NCBI GenBank assembly: GCA_963848355.1
Contig: CAWKDG010000012.1
Location: 1,922,001-1,986,000, forward strand
DNA: 64,000 nt
DNA from: CAWKDG01 sp963848355
GTDB taxonomy: Bacteria; Actinomycetota; Acidimicrobiia; Acidimicrobiales; UBA8190
Reading direction: 5' to 3'
The notes under the pieces are model-generated. The model did not search any database, was not told the DNA's origin, and saw nothing but the letters and a program-made list of their open reading frames with translations. How positions within the stretch are numbered: the stretch's first letter is position 1; the number at the start of each line of letters is the position of its first letter. Positions 19,216-28,664 of the stretch are shown piece after piece. The translations under genes and the position numbers were made by a program.

Positions 19216-19229
19216 CCACCCGCCGGCCT

Positions 19230-20082
19230 CTACAGGATGGCGGCGAAGCGCTGGGCGAAGGTGTGGACGTCACCGGGCCAACGGGCCGAGACGTAGGTGC
19301 CGTCCTCGACGACGAAGGCGGGACGCTCGTCGGTCATCGTGTCGCGCGCCCTCCCGCTGGCCTTGAGTCGCGCATCGGGTGACCCGGGAACGACGTCGAG
19401 GAAGTCGTCGGCGCGCGCCAGGGCCCGGCTGACCTCCTGTTGCACCGACATGTAGCCCGCCGGCTGGCCCCGCTCCTCGTCGTAGGTCCGGTAGTAGCCC
19501 GGATCCCAGAAGCGGCTGACGCGCGCCACGTTCATCGCCCGGTGCTCGAGCTCCCACGTGAGCGCCGTCGTTCGCCGGCCATAGAGGACGGAACGACCGC
19601 TCGACGGATCGATGCTGCGGGCAGCCAGCAAGACGCCGTGACAGATGGCGGCCACCGGCTTGGCGTCCCTGAAAGCGTCGACGACGACCTCCTGCAAAAG
19701 GGAGCTCTCGAGGTACGGGCGCATCCCCCTGGCCCGGTGGCCGCCGGGCTAACACGAGCGCGTCGAAGCCGTCACGGTCGATCCCGGCCCAGGCGACCGG
19801 GCTCGTGAAGGTCGGCGCCCGGAGCAGCTCGGCATAGGCGCTTCTCCCGCGGGCGTCGGCTCGCAGGAGCCGACCGATCCCGACGAGGTGGGAGAGGCCG
19901 GGAACGAATCCCCACGGATCGAGCCCCCGGCCCGTGACCATGATCCCGTCACCCTGTGCCGGCGTCCCCTGCGGGGTGGCGAATCGCACGACGTGGCCCA
20001 GATCGGAGAGAACCTTCCAACTCACCGCCACTTCTGTGGGGTCGAAGTCGAGCGCGGGAATCGGCATCAGGACGACGGCCAC
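19230..20082 (-). CDS. DJ-1/PfpI-family protein, with one frameshift
   Basis: Glutamine-amidotransferase-like fold, found in glyoxalase-III, chaperone and isomerase proteins. The N-terminal half (VVLMPIPALDFDPTEVAVSWKVL... GFDALVL) is read from ATG 20082; the expected continuation PGGHRARGMRPYLES appears in the next frame after ~19750 and runs to a stop at 19230, with the nucleophile elbow AICHGVLLAAR. One extra G in GTTAGCCC accounts for the shift. Total ~283 aa. Both halves keep family motifs, so this is either a very recent pseudogene or a sequencing indel. It converges on the sigma/anti-sigma pair with 14 bp between stops. Confidence 0.75.
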
Positions 20083-20128
20083 GATGACGAGCGCCGGGGC
20101 CGCCAGGGGCCGAGCGCTGGTCCCCGGA

Positions 20129-20536
20129 CTACTCGGTGATGTCGCGCAGGCGGGTGGCCACCTCGGTCGCCGTCGGGTCCGGGGCGGCTCCCTGCAGGGC
20201 CATCAGCTTCGACATGTCCCCCTCGACGCGGATCCGCCCGGCCATGAACGCCTGCATCCCGGCCTGGGGGTTGCCCTCCACCAGGATGGCCTTGGCCGTG
20301 GTGTAGTCGAGGGTGACGCTGAGGTCGACCACCTCGATGTGGCCCAGTTCGAGCTTCACGGCGCCATCGCTCGTGTCCAGATGGGCATCGATCGCCCCGG
20401 CGCCGAAGGGCACGTCGGTGACGTTCAGGTTCATCTTCATCTGGTGGGGGACAACGGCGCCCTTCCCCTCGTACTCCTCGCGGATCTTGCGGGCCTCGCT
20501 CACCCACTCGTCACTGAGGAACGGGAATGTGGCCAT
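20129..20536 (-). CDS. SCP2 sterol-carrier-domain protein
   Basis: 135 aa, single SCP2 domain: WVSEARKIREEYEGKG at the N-terminus, the core strand VEGDMSKLMALQG near the C-terminus, and FMAGRIRVEGD typical of the hydrophobic ligand-binding fold. Probably binds fatty acids, acyl-CoA or sterols in the cytoplasm. AAGGAG lies upstream of the ATG and a TAGGGT -10-like box further up. It is 46 bp upstream, in transcription, of the frameshifted PfpI-like gene, and divergent from the hydrolase gene. Confidence 0.8.
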   Translation of the reverse strand: MATFPFLSDEWVSEARKIREEYEGKGAVVPHQMKMNLNVTDVPFGAGAIDAHLDTSDGAVKLELGHIEVVDLSVTLDYTTAKAILVEGNPQAGMQAFMAGRIRVEGDMSKLMALQGAAPDPTATEVATRLRDITE

Positions 20537-20650
20537 CGTGGACGCGCTCCTTGTCTCGATCCGACTCTCGTCTCGCCCAGCGGCGCCGTGTCACGGAGCC
20601 CCGGGCGGGCTTCACCCTATCGGTCGGGTTCCGGCCCCGGAGACCGCCGG

Positions 20651-20656
20651 TAGCAT
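20651..20656 (+). promoter_or_regulatory. -10-like box TAGCAT that decides the hydrolase start
   Basis: TAGCAT overlaps a possible ATG at 20655 and ends 7 nt before GTG 20664. With promoter boxes normally ending 6-9 nt before leaderless starts in this window, the GTG is the better start. Confidence 0.4.
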
Positions 20657-20663
20657 GCCCCGG

Positions 20664-21416
20664 GTGACAGCCCCCGTCCTCCCCGGCGCCGAACCCTTCT
20701 CGCAGAGCGGTGGTCCGAGCGGCGTGCTCGTCCTCCACGGCTTCACCGGGAACCCGCAGTCCATGCGTCCTCTGGCCGTGGCCCTCGCCGCCGCCGGCTA
20801 CACCGTCGATCTTCCCCTCCTGCCCGGCCACGGCACCGCCGTCGAGGACATGATCCCGACCCGGTGGGCGGACTGGTCGGGCGCGGCGGACTCCGCGTAC
20901 GAGAAGCTGGCCACCGGCTGCGACGACGTGGCCGTCGTGGCCCTGTCGGTGGGCGGGACCCTCGCCTGCTGGCTGGCCGAGCATCATCCCGAGATCCGCG
21001 GCCTGGCCCTCGTGAACCCCTTTATCGACCCCCCGGCCGAGAGCTTTCGCGACGTGATGCGGGGGGTGCTCGAGACGGGCACCGACGTCGCCCCGGGGGT
21101 CGGCTCGGACATCAAGAAGGAGGGGGTGTCCGAGCTCGCCTACCTCGGCACACCGATCGCCGCCGCCCTCAGCCTGTTCGAAGGGATCGACGCCACCGCC
21201 GCCGAGCTCGGGCGCGTCTCGTGTCCGATCCTTCTGCTGTCGAGCCGCAACGACCACGTGGTGCCGTCCTCGTCGGGCGACGTCCTCGAAGCCGGCGTCG
21301 CCGGGACGGTCGAGCGGGTGTGGCTGGAGAACAGCTACCACGTGGCCACGCTCGACAACGACGCCGAGGAGGTCACGGCGCGCGTCCTCGCCTTCGTCGG
21401 AGGGATCCTCCCGTGA
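20664..21416 (+). CDS. Alpha/beta hydrolase (carboxylesterase/monoacylglycerol lipase-like)
   Basis: 250 aa from GTG 20664 (ATG 20655 lies inside the -10 box). Oxyanion segment LVLHGFTGNPQSMR at ~25, nucleophile elbow ALSVGG (~100, G-x-S-x-G relaxed to A-L-S-V-G), acid in SSRNDHVVPS (~205) and His in NSYHVATLD (~227). The pattern matches the Est30-like carboxylesterases. Its stop overlaps the gatC GTG by 4 bp, so it is the first gene of the gat operon; no biochemical link to Gln-tRNA synthesis is known, and cotranscription may be incidental. Confidence 0.85.
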   Translation: MTAPVLPGAEPFSQSGGPSGVLVLHGFTGNPQSMRPLAVALAAAGYTVDLPLLPGHGTAVEDMIPTRWADWSGAADSAYEKLATGCDDVAVVALSVGGTLACWLAEHHPEIRGLALVNPFIDPPAESFRDVMRGVLETGTDVAPGVGSDIKKEGVSELAYLGTPIAAALSLFEGIDATAAELGRVSCPILLLSSRNDHVVPSSSGDVLEAGVAGTVERVWLENSYHVATLDNDAEEVTARVLAFVGGILP

Positions 21417-21718
21417 CCGACGAGACGCTCACCCGCGACGACGCCGCCTATGTGGCCCGCCTGGCCCGGATCGACCTGACCGACGAGGAGCTCGATCTCT
21501 ACGCCGGCCAGCTGGCCGCCGTCCTCGATCACGCCGCCCAGGTGGCGGCCCTCGACACCACCGGGATCGAGCCCACCGCCCACCCCCTCCCCCTGAAGAA
21601 CGTGCTCCGCCCCGACGAGGTGCGTCCCTGCCTCGACCGCGACGAGGTGCTGGCCCAGGCGCCCGCCGTCGAGGACCACCGCTTCCGCGTGCCGAGGATC
21701 CTCGGAGATCCGCAGTGA
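21413..21718 (+). CDS. gatC: Asp/Glu-tRNA amidotransferase subunit C
   Basis: 101 aa. Small subunit that stabilises GatA-GatB; the YVARLARIDLTDEELDLYAGQL helix and PLKNVLRPDEVRPCLDRDEVL C-terminus are diagnostic. GTG start overlaps the hydrolase stop by 4 bp and its stop overlaps the gatA GTG by 4 bp. The trio makes Gln-tRNA(Gln) and/or Asn-tRNA(Asn) from misacylated tRNA. Confidence 0.93.
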   Translation: MTDETLTRDDAAYVARLARIDLTDEELDLYAGQLAAVLDHAAQVAALDTTGIEPTAHPLPLKNVLRPDEVRPCLDRDEVLAQAPAVEDHRFRVPRILGDPQ

Positions 21719-23179
21719 CGACGGCGCTGCAGCTGGCCGAACAGGTCCGCACCGGGGCGGTGTCGGCCGCCGACATCGTCGAGCGCCATCTGGCCGCCAT
21801 CGACGAGTCCGACGGGGCCGTCCACGCCTTCCTGACCGTCCTCCACGACGCGGCGCGACGTTCTGCGGCCGAGATCGACGGCCGTGTCGCCGCCGGCGAG
21901 GATCCCGGGCCCCTGGCCGGCGTGCCGGTGGCGCTGAAGGACAACCTCTGCACGCGCGGGGTGCCCACGACCTGCTCGTCGCGGATCCTCGACGGGTGGT
22001 GCCCTCCCTACGACGCCACCGTGGTCGCGCGGGTGCGCCGGGCCGGTGCCGTGGTCATGGGCAAGACGAACCTCGACGAGTTCGCCATGGGCTCGTCGAC
22101 GGAGAACTCGGCCTTCGGCCCCACCCGCAACCCCTACGCGGCCGACCGGGTCCCCGGCGGTTCCAGCGGGGGATCGGCGGCGGCGGTGGCCGCCGGTCTC
22201 GTGCCGCTGGCTCTCGGCTCCGACACGGGCGGCTCGATCCGACAGCCGGCGGCGCTGTGCGGTGTGGTCGGCATGAAGCCCACCTACGGGACGGTCTCGC
22301 GCTACGGGCTCGTCGCCTTCGCCAGCTCTCTCGACCAGATCGGCCCCTTCTCGGCCACCGTGGCCGACGCCGCCGCCCTCTTCGACGCCATCGCCGGGCA
22401 CGATCCCCTCGACTCGACGTCGCTCGACCGGCCCGCACCGCGGCAGCGTCGAGAACCTGGACGAAGGGGTGGCGGGAATGCGGGTGGGCCTGCCCCGCGA
22501 ACTCGTCGAGGGCGTCGCCCCCGAGGTGGCCGCCCAGGTCCGGCGGGCGGCCGAGGTGCTCTCCGCCGCCGGCGCCACCGTGACCGAATGCACGATCCCC
22601 GAGCTCTCCTACGGGTTGTCGGCCTATTACCTCCTGGCCCCGGCCGAGGCGTCGTCGAACCTCTCGCGCTACGACGGCGTCCGCTACGGGCTGCGGGTCG
22701 ACGGCGACGACGTCGAGGCCATGATGCGCGCCACCCGGGCGGCCGGCTTCGGTCCCGAGGTGAAGCGACGGATCATGCTCGGGACCTACGCGCTGTCGGC
22801 CGGGTACTACGACGCCTACTACGGCCAGGCCCAAAAGGTCCGCACCCTGATCATCAACGCCTTCGACAACGCCTACCGCCACGCCGACGTCCTCCTGGGC
22901 GCCACCACGCCGACGACGGCCTTCCCCCTCGGGGACAAGGTGGACGATCCCATGGCCATGTACCTTTCCGATGTCTGCACCGTGCCGTCCAACCTGGCCG
23001 GGCACCCCGCCATCTCCGTCCCCTTCGGTGCCGACGGCGACGGGCTGCCCATCGGCGTCCAGGTGCTCGCCCCGGCGCTGTGCGAACCGCTCGTTTTCCG
23101 GGTCGCCGCCGTCCTCGAGCACGCCGCGCCGGCGCCGGCGGCCCCGGCGCTGGCCGCGGCCACGTGGACGGGCCGATGA
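21715..23179 (+). CDS. gatA: Asp/Glu-tRNA amidotransferase subunit A, with one frameshift
   Basis: Amidase-signature subunit that releases ammonia from glutamine. About 487 codons in total. The first frame from GTG 21715 has catalytic Lys (VPVALKDNLCTRG), the Ser-rich signature PGGSSGGSAAAVAAG and GSDTGGSIRQPA; near 22437 (CCCGCACCGCGGC) the reading must shift by one to continue as RGSVENLDEGVAGMRVGLPREL and on to the stop at 23179, which overlaps gatB. Both parts are intact and the gene is essential where GlnRS is absent, so a sequence error is the best explanation. Confidence 0.92.
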
Positions 23180-24633
23180 CCCCTCCGTCGACGACGGGGA
23201 CGGGGGTAGGAGGCTGGGAGCCCGTCATCGGGCTCGAGGTCCACTGCGAACTGCGCACCGAGACCAAGCTCTTCTGCGGGTGCCGCAACGCCTTCGGCGA
23301 CGAGCCCAACACGAACGTCTGTCCCGTCTGCCTGGGGCTCCCCGGTTCCTTGCCGGTGGTGAACGCCATGGCGGTCGACTTCGCCATGCGGATCGGCACG
23401 GCTCTGCATTGCGAGATCCGGCCCTCTCTGTTCCACCGGAAGAACTACTTCTATCCGGACATGCCGAAGGACTATCAGATCAGTCAGTACGACGAACCCA
23501 TCAACACCAACGGCTTCCTCGAGCTCCCCGACGGCACCCGTGTCGGCGTCGAGCGGGCGCACATGGAGGAGGACACGGGCAAGACGACGCACGTGGGCGG
23601 CGGCGGGCGGATCCACGACGCCGAGCACTCCCTGGTCGACTACAACCGGGCCGGCGTCCCTCTCGTCGAGATCGTCTCGCGACCCGACATCCGCTCGGCC
23701 GCGCAGGCCCGCCTCTACGCGGCCGAGCTGCGGGGGATCCTCATCGCCACCGGCGCCTCCGACGGGCGGATGGAGGAGGGGTCGATGCGCGTCGACGCCA
23801 ACGTCTCGGTCCGCCACCCCGGGGAGGAATACGGGACACGCTGCGAGATCAAGAACCTGAACTCGCTGCGGTCCCTCGTCCGCGCCATCGAGTACGAGAT
23901 CACCCGGCAGATCGACGTGCTCGAATCGGGCGGCACCGTGGACCAGCAGACGCGCCACTGGGACGAGGACCAGGCGAAGACGGGGGCGCTGCGGTCGAAG
24001 GAAGAGGCCTTCGACTACCGCTACTTCCCCGAGCCCGATCTCGTCCGCCTGGCTCCCGATGCGGCCTGGCAGGCCGACGTGGCCGCCGCCGTGGGTGCGA
24101 TGCCGGCCGAGCGCCGCGCCGCGCTGGTGGCGCTGCTCGGTCCCGACGGATCCTCCGAGGCCCGCACCGACCAGATCTCCACTGTCGTCGAGCACGGGCT
24201 CGACGACCTCATGAGGAGGGCGGTCGAGGGTGGCATCGGCGCCTCCCTGGCACTGGCCCGGACGGCCAACGAGGCCTCGGCCGCACCGGAGCGGGCCCGC
24301 GCCCTCGACACCGGCGCCTACACGACGCTGCTGCGCATGGAGCAGGACGGCACCCTGAGCGCCACCCAGGCCAAGGTTGTCCTGGGCGATCTCCTCGACC
24401 ACGGCGGCGACCCGGCCGAGCTGGCGCGGCGGCGGGGCTTCGAGGCGATGGCGTCCGATTCGCTGTCCGCCGTGGTGGGCGAACTGATCGACGCCCACCC
24501 CAAGGAGTGGGCGCGCTACATCGACGGCGAGGAGCAACTGGCCGGCTTCTTCACCGGCTTGGCCATGAAGGCCACCAACAAGCAGGCCAACGGCAAGGCC
24601 GTCGTCGCCGAGCTGAAAGCCCGGCGTGGCTGA
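23176..24633 (+). CDS. gatB: Asp/Glu-tRNA amidotransferase subunit B
   Basis: 485 aa. Kinase-like subunit that activates the misacylated Glu/Asp. Family motifs: IGLEVHCEL near residue 20, the zinc-binding Cys pattern CGCRNAFG...NVCPVCLGLPGSLP, YFYPDMPKDYQISQ, EEDTGK and YFPEPDLVRL, then the GatB/YqeY tRNA-binding tail. ATG overlaps the gatA stop by 4 bp. No defect seen. Confidence 0.95.
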   Translation: MTPPSTTGTGVGGWEPVIGLEVHCELRTETKLFCGCRNAFGDEPNTNVCPVCLGLPGSLPVVNAMAVDFAMRIGTALHCEIRPSLFHRKNYFYPDMPKDYQISQYDEPINTNGFLELPDGTRVGVERAHMEEDTGKTTHVGGGGRIHDAEHSLVDYNRAGVPLVEIVSRPDIRSAAQARLYAAELRGILIATGASDGRMEEGSMRVDANVSVRHPGEEYGTRCEIKNLNSLRSLVRAIEYEITRQIDVLESGGTVDQQTRHWDEDQAKTGALRSKEEAFDYRYFPEPDLVRLAPDAAWQADVAAAVGAMPAERRAALVALLGPDGSSEARTDQISTVVEHGLDDLMRRAVEGGIGASLALARTANEASAAPERARALDTGAYTTLLRMEQDGTLSATQAKVVLGDLLDHGGDPAELARRRGFEAMASDSLSAVVGELIDAHPKEWARYIDGEEQLAGFFTGLAMKATNKQANGKAVVAELKARRG

Positions 24634-24663
24634 GGGCCGGCGCCGCCGGGCTTCAGGCGTGCG

Positions 24664-25011
24664 GTGGCGCCGGTGACCGAGATCGCCGAGATCGAGGTGG
24701 CGGCCGTGCCCGCCACGCTGGCCGCCGGAGGAGTTCTGCTCGACGTGCGCGAGCCCGAGGAGTGGGAGGCGGGGCACGCCCCCGGGGCGCGCCACGTCCC
24801 CCTCGGCCAGCTGCCCGACCGGATGGGCGAGCTCGAGCCCAGCGGGCGCATCGTCGTGGTCTGCCGGTCGGGGGGTCGCTCGGCCCTGGCCACCGAGTGG
24901 CTCGACGCCGCCGGCTTCGACGCCGCCAACCTGGTGGGGGGCATGCAGGAGTGGGCGCACGCCGGAATGGCCGTCGAGACCGACGACGGCGGCCCGGGCC
25001 GGGTGGCGTAG
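24664..25011 (+). CDS. Single-domain rhodanese
   Basis: 115 aa sulfurtransferase domain from GTG 24664, 30 bp after gatB. LLDVREPEEWEAGHAPGARHVPL is the conserved N-half and the active-site loop is CRSGGRS with the persulfide Cys at ~residue 66. Moves sulfur to thiol acceptors such as cyanide in vitro; physiological acceptor unknown. No membrane segment or second domain. Confidence 0.88.
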   Translation: MAPVTEIAEIEVAAVPATLAAGGVLLDVREPEEWEAGHAPGARHVPLGQLPDRMGELEPSGRIVVVCRSGGRSALATEWLDAAGFDAANLVGGMQEWAHAGMAVETDDGGPGRVA

Positions 25012-25020
25012 AGCACCACG

Positions 25021-25026
25021 TAACCT
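25021..25026 (+). promoter_or_regulatory. -10-like box TAACCT of ilvD
   Basis: TAACCT ends 7 nt before ATG 25034, consistent with leaderless ilvD mRNA. No leader peptide or attenuator hairpin exists here, unlike at ilvB and leuA. Confidence 0.45.
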
Positions 25027-25033
25027 GGGCGCG

Positions 25034-26749
25034 ATGACTGACGCCCTCGATCCGTCCGGCGCCACGCCGGGACCGCACGGCACGAAGATCCGCAGCTACG
25101 AGGTGACCGACGGTCCGACGCGGGCACCGGCGCGGGCCATGCTGCGGGCCATCGGCATGACCGACGACGACTGGGACAAGCCCCAGATCGGCGTGGCCTC
25201 GTCGTGGAACGAAGTGACCCCGTGCAACCTCACCCTCGACCGCCTGGCCAAGCGGTCCAAGGAAGGGGTGCGGACGGCCGGCGGCTTCCCCATCGAGTTC
25301 ATGACGATCGCCGTCTCCGACGGGATCTCCATGGGTCACGAAGGGATGCGGGCGTCGCTCGTCTCGCGCGAGGTCATCGCCGACTCCATCGAGACGATGA
25401 TGCACGCCGAGCGCTTCGACGGCATGGTGACGCTGGCCGGCTGCGACAAGTCGCTCCCCGGCATGCTCATGGCCGCGGCGCGCCTCAACCTGCCCGCCGT
25501 CTTCGTCTACGGGGGCTCCATCCTGCCCGGCCACGCCGGCGGCCAGGCCCTCGACATCGTCAGCGTCTTCGAAGCGGTGGGGGCTCATGCCAGCGGCGCC
25601 CTGAGCGACGCCGAGCTCTCGCTCATCGAGCACAACGCCTGTCCCACGGCCGGCTCGTGCGCCGGGATGTTCACGGCCAACACCATGGCCTCGGTGGCCG
25701 AGGCCATCGGCATGGCCCTGCCCGGCTCGGCCTCCCCCCCGGCCGTCGACCGCCGGCGCGACGACGGCGCCTTCGACGCCGGGCGCGCCGTGGTCGGCCT
25801 CCTCGAGCGCAACATCAGGCCCCGCCAGATCATGACGAAGGAGGCTTTCGAGAACGCCATCGCCGTCGTCATGGCCCTCGGTGGCTCCACCAACGCCGTG
25901 CTCCATCTTCTGGCCATCGCCAACGAGGCGCGCGTCGACCTCGTCCTCGACGACTTCAACCGGGTGGGCGCCCGTGTCCCCCACATCGCCGACACCAAGC
26001 CCCACGGGCGCTACCACATGGCGGACGTCGACCGCATCGGTGGCCTCCCCGTCGTCATGCGCGAGCTGCTCGAGGCCGGTCTCCTCCACGGCGAGTGCCT
26101 CACGGTGACGGGCCGGACGGTGGCCGAGAACCTGGCCGCCCTCGACCCGCCCGCCCCCGACGGGGACGTCATCCACCCGTTGTCGAACCCCATCCACGCC
26201 GACGGCGGCATCGCCGTGCTCTCCGGCTCCCTGGCCCCGCGGGGCTCGGTGGTCAAGGTGGCCGGCATCGACACCCCCGTCTTCTCCGGCCCCGCCCGCG
26301 TCTTCGACGGCGAGCAGGGCGCCCTCGACGCCATCCTGGCCGGGTCGATCGAGCCCGGCACCGTGGTGGTCATCCGTTACGAGGGTCCGAAGGGCGGCCC
26401 CGGCATGCGGGAGATGCTGGCTGTCACCGGGGCCATGAAGGGGGCGGGACGCGGAGGCGACTGCGCCCTCATCACCGACGGGCGGTTCTCGGGCGGAACG
26501 CACGGCTTCTGTGTCGGCCACGTCGCCCCCGAGGCGGTCGACGGCGGTCCCATCGCCTTCGTGGCCGACGGCGACCGGATCGACATCGACGTCCCCACCA
26601 AGCGGATCGACCTGGCCGTGGACGAGAGCGTCCTGGCCGAGCGCCGCGCCCAGTGGAAGGTGCCCGAGCCGCGCTACCGCACCGGTGTCCTGGCCAAGTA
26701 CGCCCGCCTGGTCACCGGCGCCGAACGCGGGGCTGTCACCGAGCCATGA
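25034..26749 (+). CDS. ilvD: Dihydroxy-acid dehydratase
   Basis: Third common step of valine/isoleucine synthesis: dehydrates dihydroxy-acids to 2-keto acids. 571 aa. Fe-S ligands are visible in AGCDKSLPGM (~residue 138) and CPTAGSCAGMFTANTM (~205); GGSTNAVLHL near 280 and the C-terminal TDGRFSGGTHGFCVGHVAPEA complete the family. The first cluster Cys lies in the usual third position as well, so a 2Fe-2S type is likely. Its stop overlaps the next ATG by 4 bp. The rest of the pathway is 8-36 kb downstream. Confidence 0.95.
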   Translation: MTDALDPSGATPGPHGTKIRSYEVTDGPTRAPARAMLRAIGMTDDDWDKPQIGVASSWNEVTPCNLTLDRLAKRSKEGVRTAGGFPIEFMTIAVSDGISMGHEGMRASLVSREVIADSIETMMHAERFDGMVTLAGCDKSLPGMLMAAARLNLPAVFVYGGSILPGHAGGQALDIVSVFEAVGAHASGALSDAELSLIEHNACPTAGSCAGMFTANTMASVAEAIGMALPGSASPPAVDRRRDDGAFDAGRAVVGLLERNIRPRQIMTKEAFENAIAVVMALGGSTNAVLHLLAIANEARVDLVLDDFNRVGARVPHIADTKPHGRYHMADVDRIGGLPVVMRELLEAGLLHGECLTVTGRTVAENLAALDPPAPDGDVIHPLSNPIHADGGIAVLSGSLAPRGSVVKVAGIDTPVFSGPARVFDGEQGALDAILAGSIEPGTVVVIRYEGPKGGPGMREMLAVTGAMKGAGRGGDCALITDGRFSGGTHGFCVGHVAPEAVDGGPIAFVADGDRIDIDVPTKRIDLAVDESVLAERRAQWKVPEPRYRTGVLAKYARLVTGAERGAVTEP

Positions 26750-27291
26750 CGGAGACGCCGACCGACAACTATTCCCCCCGCTGGGCCTCCGACACGAGAT
26801 CGGCGCTGCCCCGGGTCGGGAGCGAGCGGGAGATCCTCACCGCCTACCTCGACTGGTACCGCCAGGCGTTCGAGCTCAAGTGCACGGGGGTCGCCCCGGC
26901 GCGTCTCTCCGAGAAGAGCGTCGCTCCGTCGACGTTGTCTCTGCACGGACTGGTCCGCCACCTGGCCGGGGTGGAGCGGTGGTGGTTCCGTCAGCAGTTC
27001 GCCGGCGAGGACGTCGCTCTGCTCTATTACTCCGACGACAACCCGAACGAGGACTTCGACGTCCTCGACGGCGACGTCAACGAGGCCTTCGCCGTCTGGA
27101 AGCAGGAGTGCGCCCGCTCGCGTCAGATCGTGGCCGAGACACTGTCGCTGGACGAGACCGGTCGGGAGATTCCGAGCGGCGAAGCGGTCTCCCTGCGCCG
27201 CATCCTAGTGGCCATGATCGGCGAGTACGCGCAACACGTGGGCCACGCCGACCTGCTGCGCGAGACGATCGACGGCGCCACCGGCTACTGA
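26746..27291 (+). CDS. DinB/DUF664-family metal-binding protein
   Basis: 181 aa four-helix bundle protein. The three metal-ligand histidines of the DinB fold are present: HGLVRHLAGVERWW (~64-70) and EYAQHVGHADLLRE near the C-terminus. In actinobacteria such proteins include mycothiol-dependent transferases and isomerases, so a thiol-transfer role is possible; no substrate is evident. Coupled to ilvD by a 4-bp overlap. Its 3' end overlaps the convergent downstream gene by 7 bp. Confidence 0.8.
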   Translation: MTETPTDNYSPRWASDTRSALPRVGSEREILTAYLDWYRQAFELKCTGVAPARLSEKSVAPSTLSLHGLVRHLAGVERWWFRQQFAGEDVALLYYSDDNPNEDFDVLDGDVNEAFAVWKQECARSRQIVAETLSLDETGREIPSGEAVSLRRILVAMIGEYAQHVGHADLLRETIDGATGY

Positions 27292-28478
27292 GGGCGCCGT
27301 CGCAGGCGGTACTGGCGGTGGTGCCAGGTCATCCGGCCCCACGCCGCGATCACGACGGCCACGACCGCTCCGCCCAGGGCGATCGTCACCGCCACGTACC
27401 GGACCGGTGTGGCGAAGACCAGCTCCATGCCGGTGGCGCCCAGAAGCCCGAAGGCGATGCCTGTCCCCAGCCACAGAGCCAACCCGAGCTCCCGGACATC
27501 CTCGGCCCCCGGGTGCTCGAGGGCGAGCTCGGCGCCCGCCGTGATCCACTGCGGTCTCTTGGCCAGGAGCTCGCGGTCGGACCCGTAACGCTCGAGGGAG
27601 AACTGGAGCCCGCTGTAGCGGCACATCCGACGGAGACCGTCCACCGACAGCTCCCACGTGTCGGAGACGTCGAGGCGTCCCACCGTCTCGCCCTGGCCGC
27701 CCAGTACGACCAGGAACTGGTCGGGATCGTCCACGTGGCCGCTGGCGCGGTGACGGGCGGAGACGTAGACGAGACCGCTCACCCGGTCACCGCTCGCGCC
27801 CGAGGTGGGAAGCGCATAGGTCTGGCGTTCGTGGGGCGTGTCGAGCACCAATTCCCCGTTGCCCATCAGCAGCTGCACGTGGCCGGGTCGGTGGGAGGGC
27901 ATCTCCTTCACGACGTCGAGGGGATCGCCGGGCAGAAGTCGGAGGTACTGGCCGGGGACGAGAGAGCGCGGCTCGGGCGGCTCCGGGCCGCTGAACGGCG
28001 CCACGTCGGGATCGTCCTCGGGAGCCAAGGTCACGCGCCAGCGGCTGGGCTCGTCGACGCCGCGTCGTCGGCGGCGCACCCGGGCACCGTGTGTCGTGGC
28101 GACGGCGAGGGCGGCGAAGAGGAAGAGCGCGGCGAAGACGTCGTCGACCGTCGTCGCCCCGGTGCCGCCGTCGAAGGCGAACTCGCTCATCCGGACGGAC
28201 CGGTCGCGGGGGTCGACGAGGAACGCCGTGCTCTCTCCCATGGGCAGATCGTCGCTGAAGTGCATCCCCCGGTAGACGTAGCTGACGCGGCAGTTGTACT
28301 CGAGGCACACCTGGCTCCGCGCCATGACCTTCACGTGGTGGGCGGCGAGGGCGTCGTAATTGTTCTGCGTCCGTACCGAGTCGATCAGGAAGGCGGCGGC
28401 GAGGCCGAGGAAGACCAGGACCATGACTACCACCGTTGCGTCGACGACGTGCCGACGTTCGATCCCCACCGGCGTCAT
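27285..28478 (-). CDS. Membrane protein of unknown function (3-4 TM)
   Basis: 397 aa from the ATG at 28478 (MTPVGIERRHVVDATVVV); the frame extends upstream without membrane character. TM helices: ~12-33 (VVVMVLVFLGLAAAFLI), ~120-140 (DDVFAALFLFAALAVA) and two near the C-terminus (LWLGTGIAFGLLGATGMELVF; VTIALGGAVVAVVIAAW). Between the first two lies an extracytoplasmic stretch with the Cys pair CLEYNC; a ~180-residue soluble domain separates the pairs. No recognisable family. It converges with the DinB gene, overlapping it by 7 bp. Confidence 0.65.
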   Translation of the reverse strand: MTPVGIERRHVVDATVVVMVLVFLGLAAAFLIDSVRTQNNYDALAAHHVKVMARSQVCLEYNCRVSYVYRGMHFSDDLPMGESTAFLVDPRDRSVRMSEFAFDGGTGATTVDDVFAALFLFAALAVATTHGARVRRRRRGVDEPSRWRVTLAPEDDPDVAPFSGPEPPEPRSLVPGQYLRLLPGDPLDVVKEMPSHRPGHVQLLMGNGELVLDTPHERQTYALPTSGASGDRVSGLVYVSARHRASGHVDDPDQFLVVLGGQGETVGRLDVSDTWELSVDGLRRMCRYSGLQFSLERYGSDRELLAKRPQWITAGAELALEHPGAEDVRELGLALWLGTGIAFGLLGATGMELVFATPVRYVAVTIALGGAVVAVVIAAWGRMTWHHRQYRLRRRPQ

Positions 28479-28664
28479 CGTACGAGCGGCGTCACCGCGG
28501 CAAGGGAAAGGGCAACTGATTGCAGCCGACAATCAACACCACCGACCGCCGGCAGCGATCGCCGCCGGCGGCGATGAACCGGGTTACGGGCGGGGCGGAA
28601 AGCTACGGTGTGGCCGGCACGCCCATCGCCTGGAAGAGGTCCGGCCCGATCGAGAGGTAGGGAG